Below, one piece after another: positions 8,451 through 17,111 of a stretch of 64,000 nt of DNA. The notes beneath the pieces were generated by a model. That model was not told where the DNA came from. It saw only the letters and a program-made list of their open reading frames with translations, and made no database searches. Every line of letters begins with the position of its first letter. Within the stretch, counting starts at the first letter, position 1. Made by a program: the position numbers and the translations under genes. Source of the DNA: Fen-1245 sp963835535 (GTDB taxonomy: Bacteria; Gemmatimonadota; Gemmatimonadetes; Gemmatimonadales; JACORV01); assembly GCA_963835535.1 (NCBI GenBank), contig CAWIFL010000004.1, positions 645,893 to 709,892 of the forward strand, in the 5' to 3' direction.

Positions 8451-10663
8451 GGGTTCTCCTCGATGGCTGGACAGCGGGGCTTGGTGCGATCGGCCGGACA
8501 GCGCAGCCGCTCGTAGAAGTCGAGGGTGTGCCGGGGCTGCTCGTATCCGGCCGGCAGCGGGAGGTGGTTGAAGGACTGCCAGTAGTCGACGGAGGCGTCG
8601 CGCCACCACCGCGCCTCCGCCTCCTGGATCTTCAAGTACGCGCGCACCGAATCGAATCGCTCGGCGTCGATGCGGCCCCCGAGACCGTCCCAGGTTCGCT
8701 CCATCCACCGGACCGTGGCTATCCCCATCTGGTAGTGGCGCAGCAGCTCCGCCCAGAGGGTGCGACCGGTGGACAGCCGCTGGGTCCACCCGACGTGGTG
8801 AAACCAGAGGAGGAGCTGCAGGGGACACGAGTCGACGGTGGCGTACTCCTGCCGCAGCGGCGGGAAGTACTGGCTGACGGCGTCGCTGCCGGTGCTCGTG
8901 CGGTCGAAACCCAGCCCGGCGCTGTCGGCGCGGTTGTAGTAGACGGGCATCCAATCGGGGCGCTCGCCGCTGTCCCAGGGTGCGGGGCCGTAGTGGTGTC
9001 CGCGCGCCATCTGGTGGGCGAGGCCGAGCGGCGTCATGTAGTTCACCACCGCCTCGCGGGAGCCGAGCATCATCGTCTCGACGGGACGCACGACGCGCGG
9101 ATCGTTCGAGAGCGTCTCGCGGATCCACTCGTCGGCGATCGCGGCGGCGGAGAGCGTCGGGTCCCACGCGAGGCGGCCGAAGGCGTACCAGTTCGCCTGG
9201 TTGAAGATCGAACCGCACCAGTTGCTGTCGGACCCCACGTTGGCGACGCCGGCGATGCCGGTGGTCGCGTACCCGAACAGCGAGCCGTCCAGCACGCGGG
9301 CGATGGTCGAGCCGGGGCCCTTGGCGTAGGTGTCGGCGCCGAGCAGCTCCTGCCACATTGTCCCCAGATAGGCGAGGTGCGTGTCCTGGCCGAGGTACTC
9401 CTTCGTGATCTGCAGCTCGGCCATCAGGGGCGTGTGGGGCATCGCGCCGAACAGCGGGGAGAACGGCTCGCGCGGCTGGAAGTCGAGCGGGCCGTTCTTG
9501 ACCTGGACGAAGACGTTACGGTGGAACCGTCCGTCGAGCGGCGCGAACTCGTCGTAGGCCTGCTTTACCCGGTCACTGCCGGGGACGCTCTGGTACACGA
9601 AGGCGCGCCAGATCACGACGCCGCCGTGCGGCCCGACGGCGTCGGCGAGCAGGTTCGCGCCGTCCGCGTGGGAGCGCCCGTAGTCCTGCGGCCCCGGCTG
9701 CCCCTCGGAGTTCGCCTTGACCAGGAAGCCGCCGAAGTCCGGGATGACGCGATAGATGGAGTCCACCTCCGTGCGCCACCACGCGGCGACCGCCGTGTCG
9801 AGCGGGTCTGCGGTCCTCAGGCCGCCGATCTCGACCGGTGCGCTGAACTTCACCGGGAGGTAGACGCGGATCCCGTAGGGACGGAACACGGCGGCGAGCG
9901 CGGCCACCTTGGCCAGGTACGGCGGGGTCAGGATGCGCGCGTCAGCGTTCACGTTCGTGAGCACCGCCCCGTTGATGCCGATCGAGGCGTCGGCGCGCGC
10001 ATAGTCGGTGTAGCGGGGCGAAACGTGGTCCGGGAGGCTGTCCCACTGCCAGATGGACCGGCCGGCGTAGCCGCGCTCGATGGTGCCGTTGAGGTTGTCC
10101 CAGTGGTCGAGCATCCGCAGCTGGATCCTGGGCGCGTCCACCACGTCGACGTCGGCGAGCGGCGCATGCGTCTCGAGCCGGCGCAGCAGGGCGAACGCCC
10201 CGTACAGCACGCCGACGTCGCGGTTGGCGGCGATCACAATCGCGCGATGCCCGTTCACCCGCGTCGCGCGGAGGACGTAGCCCTCGTCCCCCGCGCGAGC
10301 CAGCGCGTCCGCGAGCGGGAGCGACGCCACCAGCGGCGAGCCGGACGGCGTGCCGATGACAACTGCGCCGTCGCGTGAGACGGTGGGGGCGAGCGCCGGC
10401 GTGACGCCCAGCAGGCCCGTGAGGGCGCGCACGAGCTCGCCGCGCGCCGCGTCCAACGTCGGCGAGCCGCCCTCCACCACCAGCTGCGCGAGGTCCGAGC
10501 GGTAGGCACGGAGCAGCGACCGGTCGTCGATCCGGTGGTAGCGCAGCCACAGGTCGTAGCCGGATTCGTCGGCGGGACGTGGAGGAGCGGAGCCCAGCAG
10601 CGCGCCACACAGCAGCAGTGTGGCGAGGACGGCGGTGCGCCGCATCGTGCCACTCAGTCTCAT
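8447..10663 (-). CDS. GH67 alpha-glucuronidase
   Basis: Removes (4-O-methyl-)glucuronic acid from the non-reducing end of xylo-oligosaccharides. About 738 residues. Recognised by the GH67 core: YAFALLRRLETH, LRMLDHWDNLNGTIERGYAGRS, a long central barrel with VKANSEGQPGPQDYGRSHADGANLLAD, FVQVKNGPLDFQPREP and a C-terminal region with LLLWFHHVGW and RMEGLGG-like helices (here WDGLGGRIDAERF). A hydrophobic leader (TAVLATLLLCGALLGSAPP) suggests export. The start may be ATG 10663 or ATG 10645; neither has an outstanding ribosome site. It overlaps xylA by 4 bases at its 3' end. An operator-like motif lies at 10691-10702 directly upstream. Confidence 0.95.
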   Translation of the reverse strand: MRLSGTMRRTAVLATLLLCGALLGSAPPRPADESGYDLWLRYHRIDDRSLLRAYRSDLAQLVVEGGSPTLDAARGELVRALTGLLGVTPALAPTVSRDGAVVIGTPSGSPLVASLPLADALARAGDEGYVLRATRVNGHRAIVIAANRDVGVLYGAFALLRRLETHAPLADVDVVDAPRIQLRMLDHWDNLNGTIERGYAGRSIWQWDSLPDHVSPRYTDYARADASIGINGAVLTNVNADARILTPPYLAKVAALAAVFRPYGIRVYLPVKFSAPVEIGGLRTADPLDTAVAAWWRTEVDSIYRVIPDFGGFLVKANSEGQPGPQDYGRSHADGANLLADAVGPHGGVVIWRAFVYQSVPGSDRVKQAYDEFAPLDGRFHRNVFVQVKNGPLDFQPREPFSPLFGAMPHTPLMAELQITKEYLGQDTHLAYLGTMWQELLGADTYAKGPGSTIARVLDGSLFGYATTGIAGVANVGSDSNWCGSIFNQANWYAFGRLAWDPTLSAAAIADEWIRETLSNDPRVVRPVETMMLGSREAVVNYMTPLGLAHQMARGHHYGPAPWDSGERPDWMPVYYNRADSAGLGFDRTSTGSDAVSQYFPPLRQEYATVDSCPLQLLLWFHHVGWTQRLSTGRTLWAELLRHYQMGIATVRWMERTWDGLGGRIDAERFDSVRAYLKIQEAEARWWRDASVDYWQSFNHLPLPAGYEQPRHTLDFYERLRCPADRTKPRCPAIEENP

Positions 10664-10690
10664 GCGCGGGTCCCGGCGAGAGTCATCAAC

Positions 10691-10702
10691 TGACCTTATC
10701 AC
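10691..10702. promoter_or_regulatory. Operator-like motif upstream of the GH67-xylA unit
   Basis: TGACCTTATCAC matches the shared core ATCTTATCAC with one substitution and lies about 30 bases upstream of the GH67 start. It is the same element as at 7144, 13071 and 15706. Confidence 0.4.
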
Positions 10703-10738
10703 GTGCCGCGGCCAAGGTTGCTCGCCGGTTCCGGGCTG

Positions 10739-12019
10739 TCAAGCAGACGCGAGCCGGGCGGGCTCGAGGCGCGGCACCAGGAGATGAATGACGGCCAGCG
10801 CCGTGACATAGAGGAAGCCGAGCACGGCGAAGACGGGGACGTAGTTGCCGTGCGTCATCTGCAGGATGTCCCCGGTGGCGCGCTGGAAGAAGAACGAGGC
10901 GGTCATGCTGCCGAACAAGCCGATGCCCATGACCGAGGCCACGGCTTGCGTCGGATACATGTCGCTCGGAAGGGTCTGCAGGTTGGTGGACCACCACTGG
11001 TGGGCGGTCGCCGCGACGCTCACGATGGCGACGGCGATCCAGAGGCTCCCGGCCCTCGGAGCCAGGATCGTCGGGACGATCGCCAGCGCGGCCGCGAGCA
11101 TGGTGAGCTTGCGGGCCCGGTTGACGGACCAGCCGCGCTGGATCAGCGCGCCGGAGGCCCAACCGCCGGCGATCGAGCCCGCGCTCGCGAACGTGTAGAT
11201 GACGACGAGCGGCAGGGGCAGGCCGGCCAGCTTCACTCCGAACTTCGCGTCGAGGAATTTCGGGAGCCAGTAGATGTAGAAGAACCAGACCGGGTCGGTC
11301 AGGATCTTGCCGACGAGGAACGCCAGCGTCTGGCGGCGCAGCCACAGGCCGCCCCAGGGCATCGGGGTGGTCGATTCCGCCGGGTCGCTTCGGATGTAGG
11401 CCAGCTCCTCCGGCCTGAGGCGCCGCTGCCGCTCCGGGTCGCGGTAGACAAGGAGCCAGCAGGCAAGCCAGAGCAGATCGAGGGTGCCCGTGGCGACGAA
11501 GGCCCACCGCCAGCCCAGCGCCAGCGTGACCCACGGGACAAACAGCGCGGCGAACACGACCGCGACGTTGGGGCCTGCGTTGAAGATCCCGAACGCGAGC
11601 GCCCGCTCCTTCTTCGGGAACCACTCGGCGATCGCTTTCGCGGCGGCGGGGAAGTTGGCCGATTCGCCGATGCCGAGGACCGCGCGCGCCACCGAGAACC
11701 CGGTGACCGTACGCACGAAGGCGTGGGCGATGGCCGCGAGGCTCCAGGTCGAGACGGCGATGGTCAGGCCCCGCCGCACGCCGATCCGGTCCAGGAGGCG
11801 GCCCATGAACACGGCGCCGAAACCGTAGAAGATGCTCCACCACGAGATGATCACGCCGTAGTCCGCTTCGCTCCAGTGCAGCTCCCTGGTCAGCGTCGGC
11901 GCGAGGAGGCCGATGACCTGGCGGTCCACGTAGTTGACCGTCGCGGCGCCGAACAGCAGCGCGGCGATCGTCCAGCGGTACCCGCCGATGCGGGTGCCTG
12001 TCGGTTCTGCAGGCGTCAT
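10739..12019 (-). CDS. MFS transporter, hexuronate/sugar-acid (ACS family) type
   Basis: Inner-membrane symporter of about 426 residues with roughly 12 hydrophobic segments. The ACS-family signature is visible: TVNYVDRQVIGLLAP in TM1, SWWSIFYGFGAVFMGRLLDRIG between TM2 and TM3, and GIGESANFPAAAKAIAEWFPKKERALAFGIFNAG, characteristic of ExuT/GudP-like sugar-acid carriers. Glucuronate or aldobiouronate is a likely substrate given GH67 next door; this is inference. The ATG (12017-12019) overlaps the stop of the upstream oxidoreductase by 4 bases. The much longer N-terminal open frame to 12511 is rejected because it is antisense-like sequence within the oxidoreductase gene. Confidence 0.93.
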   Translation of the reverse strand: MTPAEPTGTRIGGYRWTIAALLFGAATVNYVDRQVIGLLAPTLTRELHWSEADYGVIISWWSIFYGFGAVFMGRLLDRIGVRRGLTIAVSTWSLAAIAHAFVRTVTGFSVARAVLGIGESANFPAAAKAIAEWFPKKERALAFGIFNAGPNVAVVFAALFVPWVTLALGWRWAFVATGTLDLLWLACWLLVYRDPERQRRLRPEELAYIRSDPAESTTPMPWGGLWLRRQTLAFLVGKILTDPVWFFYIYWLPKFLDAKFGVKLAGLPLPLVVIYTFASAGSIAGGWASGALIQRGWSVNRARKLTMLAAALAIVPTILAPRAGSLWIAVAIVSVAATAHQWWSTNLQTLPSDMYPTQAVASVMGIGLFGSMTASFFFQRATGDILQMTHGNYVPVFAVLGFLYVTALAVIHLLVPRLEPARLASA

Positions 12020-13038
12020 GGTCGCTCCCAGCGGCCGGACTCGGCCGACCGGAACAGTGCGTCCAGCACCGCCATGTTGGCGATGGCGTCCTCCAGGGGC
12101 ACGGGCACGGAGCCTCGTCCACGCACCGCCTCCGAGAAGCGGTCGCCCTGGAGAGTGAACTGGTTCACGGGATCGAACGTGATCGTCTCGACGCCGGCGC
12201 CCCGGAGGTCGCGGCCGTCGTCCACGAAGATGCGGGCACGGTGGTCGGGCGGCGGGTTGAAGGGGATCTCGACTTCGATCCGGCCCGTGGTGCCGAGGAC
12301 CTGCATGCGCTGGTGGTGCGCGGCCTGGCCCGCGACCGTGAAGCTCGCCTGCCCCGCGGGGAAGCGCAGGAGAGCGGAGACCAGCCGGTCCACCTTGAAC
12401 TCCGGGTCGCGTTCGAGGGTCGCGGCGACCCCGGTCGGCTCGGCGTCGAAGAGCCAGCGCGACAGCGTGACCGGGTAGCACCCGATGTCGAGCAGGACGC
12501 CGCCGCCCCACTCCACCTTGCTGCGCACGTCGTTCGGGTCACGGCGGTAGTAGCTGAAGTGTCCGTGGACGTGCCGCAGCTCGCCGATGCGCCCCGCGGC
12601 GACCAGCTCCCGGACCCGGAGCCACTGCGGGTGAGTCCGCACCATGAACGCTTCGCCGACCAGCACGCCGGTGCGGTCGCGCGCGGCCAGCAGCTCGCGC
12701 GCTTCGGCCGCCGTGCGCGCGATCGGCTTCTCGCACAGGACGTGCTTGTGCGCCGCCGCCGCGCGGATGGACCAGGGCACGTGCAGATGGTTGGGGAGCG
12801 GGATGTACACCGCTTCGACGTCCGGGTCGGCGAGGAGCGCCTCGTACGAGCCGTGGGCCCGCGGGATGCCGAGCGCGCGCGCCGCGGCCTCCGCCTTCGC
12901 CGGATCGCGCGACGCGATCGCGACGATCCGCGAGAGCCGGCCCCGCTGCATGGCGGGGATCACCTGCTTGACCGCGATGTCCGCGGCGCCGAGCACGCCC
13001 CAGCGCACGGGCGCGCCGTCCGCGCCGCTCGGCGTCAT
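12016..13038 (-). CDS. Gfo/Idh/MocA family NAD(P)-dependent oxidoreductase
   Basis: Cytoplasmic sugar or sugar-acid dehydrogenase; exact substrate unknown. 340 residues from ATG 13038 (a GTG at 13068 is also possible). N-terminal Rossmann fold: WGVLGAADIAVKQVIPAMQ, IASRDPAKAEAAARALG, then AVYIPLPNHLHVPWSIRAAAAHKHVLCEKPIA with the EKP lysine typical of the family, and the C-terminal GFO_IDH_MocA domain with GGGVLLDIGCYPV (the catalytic D-x-x-x-H position appears as DIGCY). It forms a coupled two-gene unit with the MFS carrier and has an operator-like motif at 13071. It may oxidise the imported pentose or uronic acid, possibly xylose to xylonolactone feeding the xylonate pathway nearby; that is speculation. 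Confidence 0.9.
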   Translation of the reverse strand: MTPSGADGAPVRWGVLGAADIAVKQVIPAMQRGRLSRIVAIASRDPAKAEAAARALGIPRAHGSYEALLADPDVEAVYIPLPNHLHVPWSIRAAAAHKHVLCEKPIARTAAEARELLAARDRTGVLVGEAFMVRTHPQWLRVRELVAAGRIGELRHVHGHFSYYRRDPNDVRSKVEWGGGVLLDIGCYPVTLSRWLFDAEPTGVAATLERDPEFKVDRLVSALLRFPAGQASFTVAGQAAHHQRMQVLGTTGRIEVEIPFNPPPDHRARIFVDDGRDLRGAGVETITFDPVNQFTLQGDRFSEAVRGRGSVPVPLEDAIANMAVLDALFRSAESGRWERP

Positions 13039-13070
13039 CGCGTGCCTGTGATCGGGGTCCCGCGCCACGC

Positions 13071-13085
13071 GGTCATCTTATCACT
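13071..13085. promoter_or_regulatory. Operator-like motif upstream of the oxidoreductase-MFS unit
   Basis: GGTCATCTTATCACT contains the exact 10-mer ATCTTATCAC found also at 7144 (opposite strand) and 15706. It sits about 33 bases before the ATG at 13038. Confidence 0.5.
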
Positions 13086-13115
13086 CCCGCGCGCGCGGCA
13101 CGAGGGCGAGCCGGG

Positions 13116-14186
13116 CTAGACCAGCGGCTCCTGCTGAGTGCTGCAGTGGATGGTGCCGAGGCCGAGGACGAAATCGGTGGAGTGGATGCCGACCACCGTC
13201 CGTCTGGGGAACAGCTCGGCGAGGATGCCAAGGGCCGCGCGGTCCGCGGGATCGTTGAACGTCGGCACGAGGACCGCGCCGGTGCCGATGTAGAAGTTGG
13301 CGTAGCTCGCCGGCAGGCGTTCCCCGTCGAAGATGACCGGCCGGGGCATCGGGAGCCGCACGACCTCGAGGCGGCGGCCTCGCGCGTCCCGCGCGCCGCT
13401 CAACCGCTCGCGGGCCTCGCGGAGCGGGCGATAGTTGGGATCGGCGCGGTTCTTCTCCTCGGCGAGCGCCACCGCGCCCGGCGCGACGAAGCGCGCGAAG
13501 TCGTCCACGTGGCCCCCCGTGTCGTCGCCGGCGATCCCGTTCCCCAGCCAGATCACGCGCTCCGCGCCCAGGTAGTCCCGGAGCGCGGCCTCCGTCCCCG
13601 CCTTGCCGAGGGCGCGGTTGCGCGCCTGGCGGCCGGTGAGCAGGCACTGCTCGGTCGCGAGCAGCGTGCCCTGGCCGTCCACGTCTATCGCGCCTCCCTC
13701 GAGCACGAGCCGCCGCCCCGCCACCACGGGAAAGAAGATCGGCACACCGAGGCGCCGGGCGACGCGGCGGCCCGCCGCCTCATCCGCCGCGTGGTTGGGA
13801 TAGCGCGCCCAGCCGTCGAAGCGCCACTTGACCGCCGCCAGCTCGCGCCGGGCACCGCGGCGGCGCACGACGCCGAGCGGGAGAAAGTCGCGGGTCCACG
13901 AGCGGTTGGTCGCGGCAGTGACGAAGTCCACGCGCTCGAGCGACACGCCGGAGCGGGAAAGCGCGCTCGCGGCGTGGGCACGCTCGCGCCGGTTGCGCAC
14001 GATGAGCCGGACGCGCTCGGCCTCCTGGAGGTGTCGCGCGATCTCGACGATCACCCAGGGTACGGCCTCGAACTTCCCCGGCCAATCGGTGGGCTCGTGC
14101 GGCCACGCGAGCCACGTGGCGGCGTGCGGCTCCCACTCGGCGGGCATGCGGTAGCCCAGGCCGAAGGGCAGGGGGCGCGGCGGCAT
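13116..14186 (-). CDS. aguA: Agmatine deiminase
   Basis: Converts agmatine to N-carbamoylputrescine plus ammonia, cytoplasmic, polyamine synthesis from arginine. 356 residues, the usual size of the porphyromonas-type peptidyl-arginine deiminase/AguA family. Seen: the start RMPAEWEPHAATWLAWPHEPTDWPG, RSWTRDF, LVLEGGAIDVDGQGTLLATEQCLL, GDDTGGHVDDFARF (catalytic His and Asp) and, at the C-terminus, GLGTIHCSTQQEP with the nucleophilic Cys. The start overlaps the stop of the upstream aguB by one base, so the pathway is an operon. No functional link to the sugar genes is evident. Confidence 0.96.
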   Translation of the reverse strand: MPPRPLPFGLGYRMPAEWEPHAATWLAWPHEPTDWPGKFEAVPWVIVEIARHLQEAERVRLIVRNRRERAHAASALSRSGVSLERVDFVTAATNRSWTRDFLPLGVVRRRGARRELAAVKWRFDGWARYPNHAADEAAGRRVARRLGVPIFFPVVAGRRLVLEGGAIDVDGQGTLLATEQCLLTGRQARNRALGKAGTEAALRDYLGAERVIWLGNGIAGDDTGGHVDDFARFVAPGAVALAEEKNRADPNYRPLREARERLSGARDARGRRLEVVRLPMPRPVIFDGERLPASYANFYIGTGAVLVPTFNDPADRAALGILAELFPRRTVVGIHSTDFVLGLGTIHCSTQQEPLV

Positions 14187-15076
14187 CAGGGTGAGGCGCG
14201 GCCGCCGAAGCGGGTCGCGATGCCGCCGTAGGCGTCGATCCGGCGGTCGCGGAGGAAGGGCCAGTTGCGGCGCACATCCTCCAGGCGCGAGAGATCGAGC
14301 GGCACCACCAGGGTCTCCTCGCCCTCGCCCGCCTCGGCGAGCACGACGCCGAACGGGTCGGCGACGAACGAATGGCCCCAGAAGTCGAGCCCGCCGTCCG
14401 CCGGCCCCTCGTGCCCGACGCGGTTGACAGCGGCGACGAACACGCCGTTGGCGATGGCGTGCGAGCGCTGGATCGTCTGCCACGCGGCGAGCTGCTCGGC
14501 CCCGAACCGCGCCTTCTCCTTCGGGTGCCACGCGATCGCGGTCGGATAGCAGAGGATCTGCGCGCCCTGGAGCGCGGTGACCCGCGCCGCCTCCGGGTAC
14601 CACTGGTCCCAGCAGATCAGCGGGCCGAGCGTCGCGAACGGCGTGGGCACCGTGACGAAGCCCAGGTCGCCGGGCGTGAAGTAGTACTTCTCGTAGAACA
14701 GCGGGTCGTCCGGGATGTGCATCTTGCGGTACATCCCGAGCGCAGCACCGTCCGGGCCGTACACGACGAGGCTGTTGTGGTAGATGCCCGCGGCGCGCCG
14801 CTCGAACAGCGGGGTCACGACCGCGACGTGGTGCTCCTTCGCCGCGGCCGCGATCGCCTCGCTGGTTGGCCCGGGCACCGGCTCGGCCAGCTCGAACAGG
14901 TCGGGATCCTGAACTTGGCAGAAGTACGGAGAGGCGAAAAGCTCGGGGAGGACGACGACCTGGGCCCCGCGCCCGGCGGCGTCCGCGATGGCCGCGCGGG
15001 CTTTCGCGACGTTGGAGGCCTTGTCCCGGCGCATCGCCATCTGGACCAGGCCGAGCGTGACACTGTGCGGCGGCAT
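14186..15076 (-). CDS. aguB: N-carbamoylputrescine amidase
   Basis: Hydrolyses N-carbamoylputrescine to putrescine, the step after AguA. 296 residues, nitrilase superfamily. The catalytic triad is visible: Glu in VVLPELFASPYFCQ, Lys in YRKMHIPDDPLFYEKYYFTPGD and Cys in PLICWDQWYPEAAR. HSFVADPFGVVLAEAGEGEE completes the family pattern. First gene of the two-gene aguBA unit. Confidence 0.96.
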   Translation of the reverse strand: MPPHSVTLGLVQMAMRRDKASNVAKARAAIADAAGRGAQVVVLPELFASPYFCQVQDPDLFELAEPVPGPTSEAIAAAAKEHHVAVVTPLFERRAAGIYHNSLVVYGPDGAALGMYRKMHIPDDPLFYEKYYFTPGDLGFVTVPTPFATLGPLICWDQWYPEAARVTALQGAQILCYPTAIAWHPKEKARFGAEQLAAWQTIQRSHAIANGVFVAAVNRVGHEGPADGGLDFWGHSFVADPFGVVLAEAGEGEETLVVPLDLSRLEDVRRNWPFLRDRRIDAYGGIATRFGGRASP

Positions 15077-15130
15077 GCGCCGAAGCTAGCGGGGGCGCGG
15101 GGCGGGGACTAGGGTAGCGCGGGGGCAAGA

Positions 15131-15170
15131 AGAGGGGCCGGCCCCGCCCGTGCGGCGGGCCGGCCCCTCT
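15131..15170 (-). terminator. GC-rich hairpin between aguB and the upstream lipoprotein gene
   Basis: A 17-base arm, AGAGGGGCCGGCCC..., pairs with its mirror across a short loop. It lies 50-90 bases past the stop of the lipoprotein gene at 15223, on the strand of transcription, and is the most likely end of that transcript. Confidence 0.6.
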
Positions 15171-15222
15171 CACGATCGTCTTCTACTGCGTCACACGCGT
15201 CAGGCTACCAGCCACTCGGCTC

Positions 15223-15663
15223 CTACGGCACCTGATGCGGGATGGCGAGCGTGAACTTCGTCGCGGGCGCCGTGGTGGCCGTGACGCTGTCACCGGTGAT
15301 GTTGCCCGTGGCCGTCATGATGATCACCGTGAGCTGCGCGGTGCCGGCCGCCGTCCCCGAGCCGTACATCGTCGCCTGAACCGTCGACCCGTTCGGCACC
15401 GTCAGCTCGGTGGAGTAGATCCCCAGAGCGCTGAGCGCCGGGGTCGTCACCTTGACGAGGCTCGAATCCGCGTTGCACGTCGTCTTGCACTTCCCCGTAC
15501 CCGGGCTGTACAAAATCGAGTCGATCGTTGCGACGCCGAGGAGATTCGCGCGGTACGTGATGTAGTAACTGCCGACGCTGGTCGAGACTTCGCATCCGGC
15601 CACGGCGAGCGCGAGGCCCAGTGCGACTACGCCCGCGAGCAGCGGTAGACGATGGTGCCGCAT
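15223..15663 (-). CDS. Small lipoprotein of unknown function
   Basis: 146 residues starting at ATG 15663. The signal peptide LLAGVVALGLALAVAGCEVS carries a lipobox with Cys 25. The rest is Thr/Ser/Val-rich beta-type sequence with a Cys pair (GKCKTTC), resembling a small periplasmic or surface Ig-like fold; no family recognised. It is divergent from the GntP gene, sharing the intergenic region that holds the operator-like motif at 15706. Confidence 0.75.
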   Translation of the reverse strand: MRHHRLPLLAGVVALGLALAVAGCEVSTSVGSYYITYRANLLGVATIDSILYSPGTGKCKTTCNADSSLVKVTTPALSALGIYSTELTVPNGSTVQATMYGSGTAAGTAQLTVIIMTATGNITGDSVTATTAPATKFTLAIPHQVP

Positions 15664-15705
15664 GTGACGCCCTCCATCAGTTGAACGGCCGGTGCAATTC
15701 ATACT

Positions 15706-15719
15706 ATCATCTTATCACC
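15706..15719. promoter_or_regulatory. Operator-like motif in the lipoprotein/GntP divergent promoter
   Basis: ATCATCTTATCACC carries the exact 10-mer ATCTTATCAC. It lies 22 bases before the GntP start and about 43 before the lipoprotein start, a position suited to controlling both. Confidence 0.5.
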
Positions 15720-15740
15720 GTGTCCACCCCCCCTTAGCCG

Positions 15741-17111
15741 ATGCCACCGCTCCCAATTCTCCTACTCGGTTTCGGGGTCGTCCTGGGGGCCATCATCGTC
15801 CTCCGGCTCCACGCCTTCCTGGCGCTGGTGGCCGCGGCCATCCTGGTGGCCCTGCTGGCCCCCGGGGAGCCGGCCGCCAAGGTGGCGGTGGTGGCCGACG
15901 GGTTCGGGCGGACGGCCGGGCAGCTCGGCGTGATCGTGGCGCTGGCCGCGATCATCGGGGGCGCGATGTCCGGCAGCGGGGCGTCCGACCGGATCGTGCG
16001 CGGGTTCGTCAATCTGCTCGGCGAGCGGCGGGGCGCACAGGCCCTCGGCGCGACGGCGTTCGTCCTGTCCCTGCCGGTGTTCTTCGACACGATCTTCTTC
16101 CTGCTGGCGCCGCTGGCGCGCTCGATGTACCGGACCACGGGGCGCGACTACCTCAAGTACCTGCTCGCGGTGTCGGCCGGCGCCGTGGCGACGCACGCGC
16201 TGGTGCCGCCGCATCCGGGGCCGCTGGCGATGGCCACGGCGCTCGGCGTGGACCTGGGCACGATGGTCCTGGTGGGGATCGTCGTGGCGCTCCCATCCGC
16301 GGCGGTGGGGCTCGCGTTCGCCGCCTGGGCGAGCCGGCGCATGACCGTGGAAGCGCAGCCGCTCGCGCCGGGCGTGAGCGAGGTAAGCGTCCCGGCGGTC
16401 CTGCCCGGACTCGTGCCGTCACTGACTCCGGTGCTCCTGCCCGTGCTGCTGATCTCCTCCAACACCATCGTGACCACGCTCCGGACCACGGTCCCCTCGG
16501 GCGCGGCGACGTGGAACGCGCTGGCGCCTGTCACGTCCACGCTGGGGAACCCGAACGTGGCGCTGTTCCTCGCCGCGACGGTAGCGCTGCTCCTCTACTG
16601 GCGCGCCCAGCGGCCGAGCCGCGCGGATTTCAGCCGTCTGGTCGAGTCGTCGCTGCTCGGCGCCGGCGCGATCGTGCTGATCGTGGGCGCCGGCGGCGCC
16701 TTCGGCGCGACGCTGCAGCTGGCCGACGTGGGGTCGCTCGTTCGGGGCTTCGTCGGCGCGGGCGCGCAAGGGACCGGGGTCGCGCTGCTCCTCCTCGCAT
16801 TCGCGGTGTCCATCGTTCTGCGGACCGCGCAGGGCTCGGCCACGGTGGCGATGATCACCACGGCTGGAATGATCGCGGCGATGATCAAGGGTGTTTCCCT
16901 GCCTTTTCATCCCGTGTACATCGCCACGGCGATCGCCGGCGGCTCGCTCATCGGTTCGTGGATGAACGACGCGGGCTTCTGGGTCTTCAGCCGGGTCGGC
17001 GGCGTGAGCGAGGCGGACACGCTCAAGAGCTGGACGCCGCTGTCGGCGGTGGTGGGCACGACGGCGATGGTGACCACACTGCTGCTGGCGCTGCTCCTGC
17101 CGCTACGCTAA
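15741..17111 (+). CDS. GntP family sugar-acid:H+ symporter
   Basis: Inner-membrane carrier for gluconate-type acids. 456 residues, strongly hydrophobic with about 12-14 segments. GntP features: GFGRTAGQLGVIVALAAIIGGAMSGSG, LSLPVFFDTIFFLLAPLARSM, THALVPPHPGPLAMA, RTAQGSATVAMITTAGM and GSLIGSWMNDAGFWVF. Its neighbours on the other side are the xylonate-pathway enzymes, so xylonate or glucuronate are plausible substrates (inference). Its stop overlaps tail-to-tail with the stop of the convergent dehydrogenase by 3-4 bases. Confidence 0.95.
   Translation: MPPLPILLLGFGVVLGAIIVLRLHAFLALVAAAILVALLAPGEPAAKVAVVADGFGRTAGQLGVIVALAAIIGGAMSGSGASDRIVRGFVNLLGERRGAQALGATAFVLSLPVFFDTIFFLLAPLARSMYRTTGRDYLKYLLAVSAGAVATHALVPPHPGPLAMATALGVDLGTMVLVGIVVALPSAAVGLAFAAWASRRMTVEAQPLAPGVSEVSVPAVLPGLVPSLTPVLLPVLLISSNTIVTTLRTTVPSGAATWNALAPVTSTLGNPNVALFLAATVALLLYWRAQRPSRADFSRLVESSLLGAGAIVLIVGAGGAFGATLQLADVGSLVRGFVGAGAQGTGVALLLLAFAVSIVLRTAQGSATVAMITTAGMIAAMIKGVSLPFHPVYIATAIAGGSLIGSWMNDAGFWVFSRVGGVSEADTLKSWTPLSAVVGTTAMVTTLLLALLLPLR

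Noticed and set aside
8451..9356. N-terminal extension that would fuse a 300-residue domain to xylose isomerase
   Set aside because: It lies wholly within the GH67 gene in another frame; xylose isomerase has a natural start at 8450 with ATGA overlap.
13116..15173. Single long frame apparently fusing AguA with an N-terminal domain
   Set aside because: The N-terminal part is another frame of aguB; AguA starts at 14186.
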